In this document: positions 61,601 through 64,000 of the stretch, piece by piece
Numbering within the stretch: position 1 is the stretch's first letter
Layout of the letters: the number at the start of each line of letters is the position of its first letter
Origin: Apus apus
Lineage: Eukaryota > Chordata > Aves > Apodiformes > Apodidae
Length of the DNA: 64,000 nucleotides
Direction of reading: 5' to 3'
NCBI RefSeq assembly: GCF_020740795.1
Contig: NC_067301.1
Span: 124,001-188,000 of the forward strand
Made by a program: the position numbers and the translations under genes
The notes under the pieces: generated by a model
Databases searched by the model: none
The model's input: only the letters and a program-made list of their open reading frames with translations
What the model was told of the DNA's origin: nothing

Positions 61601-64000
61601 ACATTTTGGATACTGAAAAAATACCCCACCGACAATGCCGCCTAAGCATGCCCATGATGAAGATACATGTCCTTTTTCACACAGTCATGCATTGGTAACA
61701 TCTACTGCAGAGCTCTGTCCTCTTACAAAAGCAGCAGTGTTAGTCATTGCAGTCGGGTTAGTTTATAAAGGATTCTGTTTTATATAATTAATGGAGGTGA
61801 AACTTACTGGTGCATCTCGGCTGCAGCCCCATGCAAGCAAGCAGAAAGCAAAAAAATTTAAAATGGAAGAGAGGAACTGGCTAGCAGGCAGCTACACTCA
61901 CCCTTTTGTACAGCCTATGGTCCACCAGTGGGCTTCAGATTGCAAAACAATACCAAACAGCTATTAGCACACACATGGCAATCACCATACCTTACCTAGA
62001 GCTTCAGGGAGGAGGAGACAACACTTCTGCTTGCCTGGAGAGAAAGAACCCTTCCCACTCTGGCCTACTGGACTCCTCCTCTTTACCAGGGAAGAGCAGT
62101 CCCGTGTGTAGGTGTTTTAGGGCAGGAAGTAATAAGCAAGTAAAATAAACCCTCTACTGTCATCCTGGTGGCATTTCTAGCTGCACCCTGCCTTCCCTCA
62201 CATCAATTGTCTTTTCTCTCTCATTCCAAATGCTACTCCACAAACACCACTGCAGATCATAACCACGGCCTAGCAATGGTGTAGATACTTCTCAGAAGAG
62301 TAAAATCATCCCAAGAATTGGACAAAGAATAGGAAATAGGTTACCTTACCAGTGAAAGCTGACTGCATATATGGAAACAGCTCAGCAAACCCAAACCCAC
62401 TTCAGAGCTCTCCAACTTCCTTGCAGCTCTAGGTGTGTCATATCTGGAGATCACTAAGTAGGTGGAGTCTTCCCAAAAAACATTAAATATGCCAAGCCTT
62501 GGCTCTGCCTCACACAGGACAGTGTGACAAGAGACAGCCAACTCACAGAAGGTGTAGTGGCAAGTTTTAGAATGAAAGTCAAGTGCAACGGACACCACAG
62601 AAAGAGGGGAGAAGCTCTCCTGGGAGGCCAGGAAGTTTCTGTTTCTCATTCTCAACAAACAATACTTCAGTGATAACTCATGCTGATACCATGTTATGAC
62701 TGATGCATGTTTTTCACCAGATTTTTGAGAATATGACAATCAATGGATAAATACATATTACTTTTTTTCAAAGTCAAAAGGAAAGAATACATGTCTGACT
62801 GTCAGAATGACTGCTGATGAATGACCACTTCTGTCTCCATGACACCTGATAGTATTCAGCTACTAGAGCTCAAATATCTTCTCTAAGATCATAGTTGACC
62901 AAAACTTACATTTCTTCTCAGATTTTCATCAACGTCTACATATCCATTACTGAGAGAGCTCCAACTGCGAAACCTCTCTCATTAACTCTCTCAAAACATC
63001 TGAAACACTGTCTGATCAGGAAACAATCCTAAGTTCAAGAGATCAGAAAACACAAGATCAACATGGCTGTGCACCTTGGATCCTCAAGCTGACAGGAATC
63101 ATGTTTGCACTACTGAGCCCCTGTGCCAAAAAGCTAATAAGCAAAATAAGACAAGGAAGACCACTGAAGCTGTTCTAAATGCTAGCAGAGAAAGAGTTAT
63201 CATACTTTGCTTGAAGTAGACTTTGATCAATTTAAAAATAGGAAAAAAAACAACCCCCATGGTTGCCAGGGGAAAGCTTGATTAAATCTTGGCTAAAGAC
63301 TACAGAATTAGCTCTTAATAACAATAATTTATTGGCCCAGCAACAGAATCTGCTTGTGCACACAAGCCTAAACAGTTTCATTTTTTTAAGGTTGAATTTC
63401 TGAACCTAAGGAATTTCCTGCCTTTTCACTTAGCTCACAATCATTACAAGACCGCAAGTGGCTTTTACAGCCTCCTCCCCCACCTCTATCAGCTGACAGA
63501 AATCTGCTACAAGATCCTGTTTCTTTGATGTTCCTGTGCATGCTCTTTTTTCTCTCTCTCAGATTTTCCAAAAATATCTGTCATTTCCATTCCTTGTACT
63601 GACAAGGTACTGTGGTTTAACAAGTGGCTCCCCACTGCCATTTTTATGCTACAGAGCATTAATTAACATTTGATGTTAGTTGCTATGGCTTGACCCTAAA
63701 TGTTCAGGAGCTTGGATGGCTGAAATACTTCTTTATGGAGCCTGCTGTGATGGGATTTGAACAAGCAGGGCTCCTGAATCAGTGTGTGGGGCTGTTAGCC
63801 CAAGTACTGGTCACAGCCTCAGCTGTACCCTGCATAAGCATCACACAGGATGCACAGCAGACTGAAATGAGATAAATAGGAGCTATATATTGAGGTGGTT
63901 TTAAACTTAACCTAACCACCTAAGTTTAATTACTCTATCCTTAGAAAGAGGTAAGCAAAAAGTCAAGCAGTGAGGAATAAATAAAATTGTTAAGACAAAG
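52688..64000 (-). other. CAMTA1: Last intron of CAMTA1 (partial)
   Basis: More than 11 kb upstream of the terminal exon contains no segment resembling the preceding CAMTA1 exon (expected to end in an FLRRCRHR-like sequence). Open frames on both strands are short or unlike known families. A CR1 fragment lies at about 54.69-54.92 kb. The remainder shows no recognised feature. Confidence 0.7.
54690..54921 (+). mobile_element. CR1 LINE 3'-end fragment
   Basis: The + strand encodes the end of the CR1 reverse-transcriptase frame (NRRKFFSVRVVRHWNRLP, then VGAPSPEVLKDRLNGAL). The 3'UTR follows, with AACTCGATGATGTTTAAGGT and the terminal ATTCTGTGATTCTGTG. It is 5'-truncated and lies in the last CAMTA1 intron, opposite to the gene. 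Confidence 0.93.

Noticed and set aside
62341-62739. 132-codon minus-strand frame in the CAMTA1 intron
   Set aside because: Composition and sequence look random; no homologue recognised and no promoter or splice context.

Overview
This is a vertebrate nuclear window, almost certainly from a bird. Three signs point that way: CR1 LINE fragments ending in ATTCTGTGATTCTGTG, compact introns beside GC-rich CpG-island promoters, and a urotensin II peptide (GNLSECFWKYCV) of the avian type. Five genes are recognisable from their translated exons. Read along the + strand they are TNFRSF9 (3' end only, +), UTS2 (complete, +), PER3 (complete, -), VAMP3 (complete, -) and CAMTA1 (last coding exon, 3'UTR and part of the last intron, -). 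This is the human 1p36 order CAMTA1-VAMP3-PER3-UTS2-TNFRSF9, seen in reverse orientation.

Layout. 1-2.55 kb: last three coding exons and 3'UTR of TNFRSF9 (4-1BB/CD137). 2.55-11.3 kb: no established gene, but three exon-like open segments lie at 3.46, 4.23 and 6.12 kb, with a CR1 tail near 9.8-10.0 kb. 11.36-15.25 kb: UTS2, with a TATA box, four coding exons and a poly(A) signal. 15.25-18.15 kb: convergent intergenic space. 18.15-41.5 kb: PER3, with 21 coding exons that keep phase throughout and encode about 1187 residues, plus a long candidate 3'UTR. 41.27-42.2 kb: a CpG island that holds the PER3 promoter (perfect E-box and perfect D-box) and also the 3' end of VAMP3. 42.56-45.94 kb: VAMP3, five exons, with its promoter CpG island at 45.6-46.4 kb. 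47.35-48.44 kb: a 5'-truncated CR1. 49.15-52.69 kb: CAMTA1 3'UTR and terminal coding exon. 52.69-64.0 kb: last CAMTA1 intron with a second CR1 copy.

The genes do not form one pathway. PER3 is a circadian repressor, VAMP3 a vesicle R-SNARE, CAMTA1 a transcription factor, UTS2 a vasoactive and neuroendocrine peptide, and TNFRSF9 a T-cell costimulatory receptor. The tightest coupling is between VAMP3 and PER3: the VAMP3 poly(A) signal lies within about 75-125 bp of the PER3 clock elements. All exon boundaries were placed by hand from AG/GT sites, reading-frame continuity and remembered family similarity. No alignment or transcript data were available.
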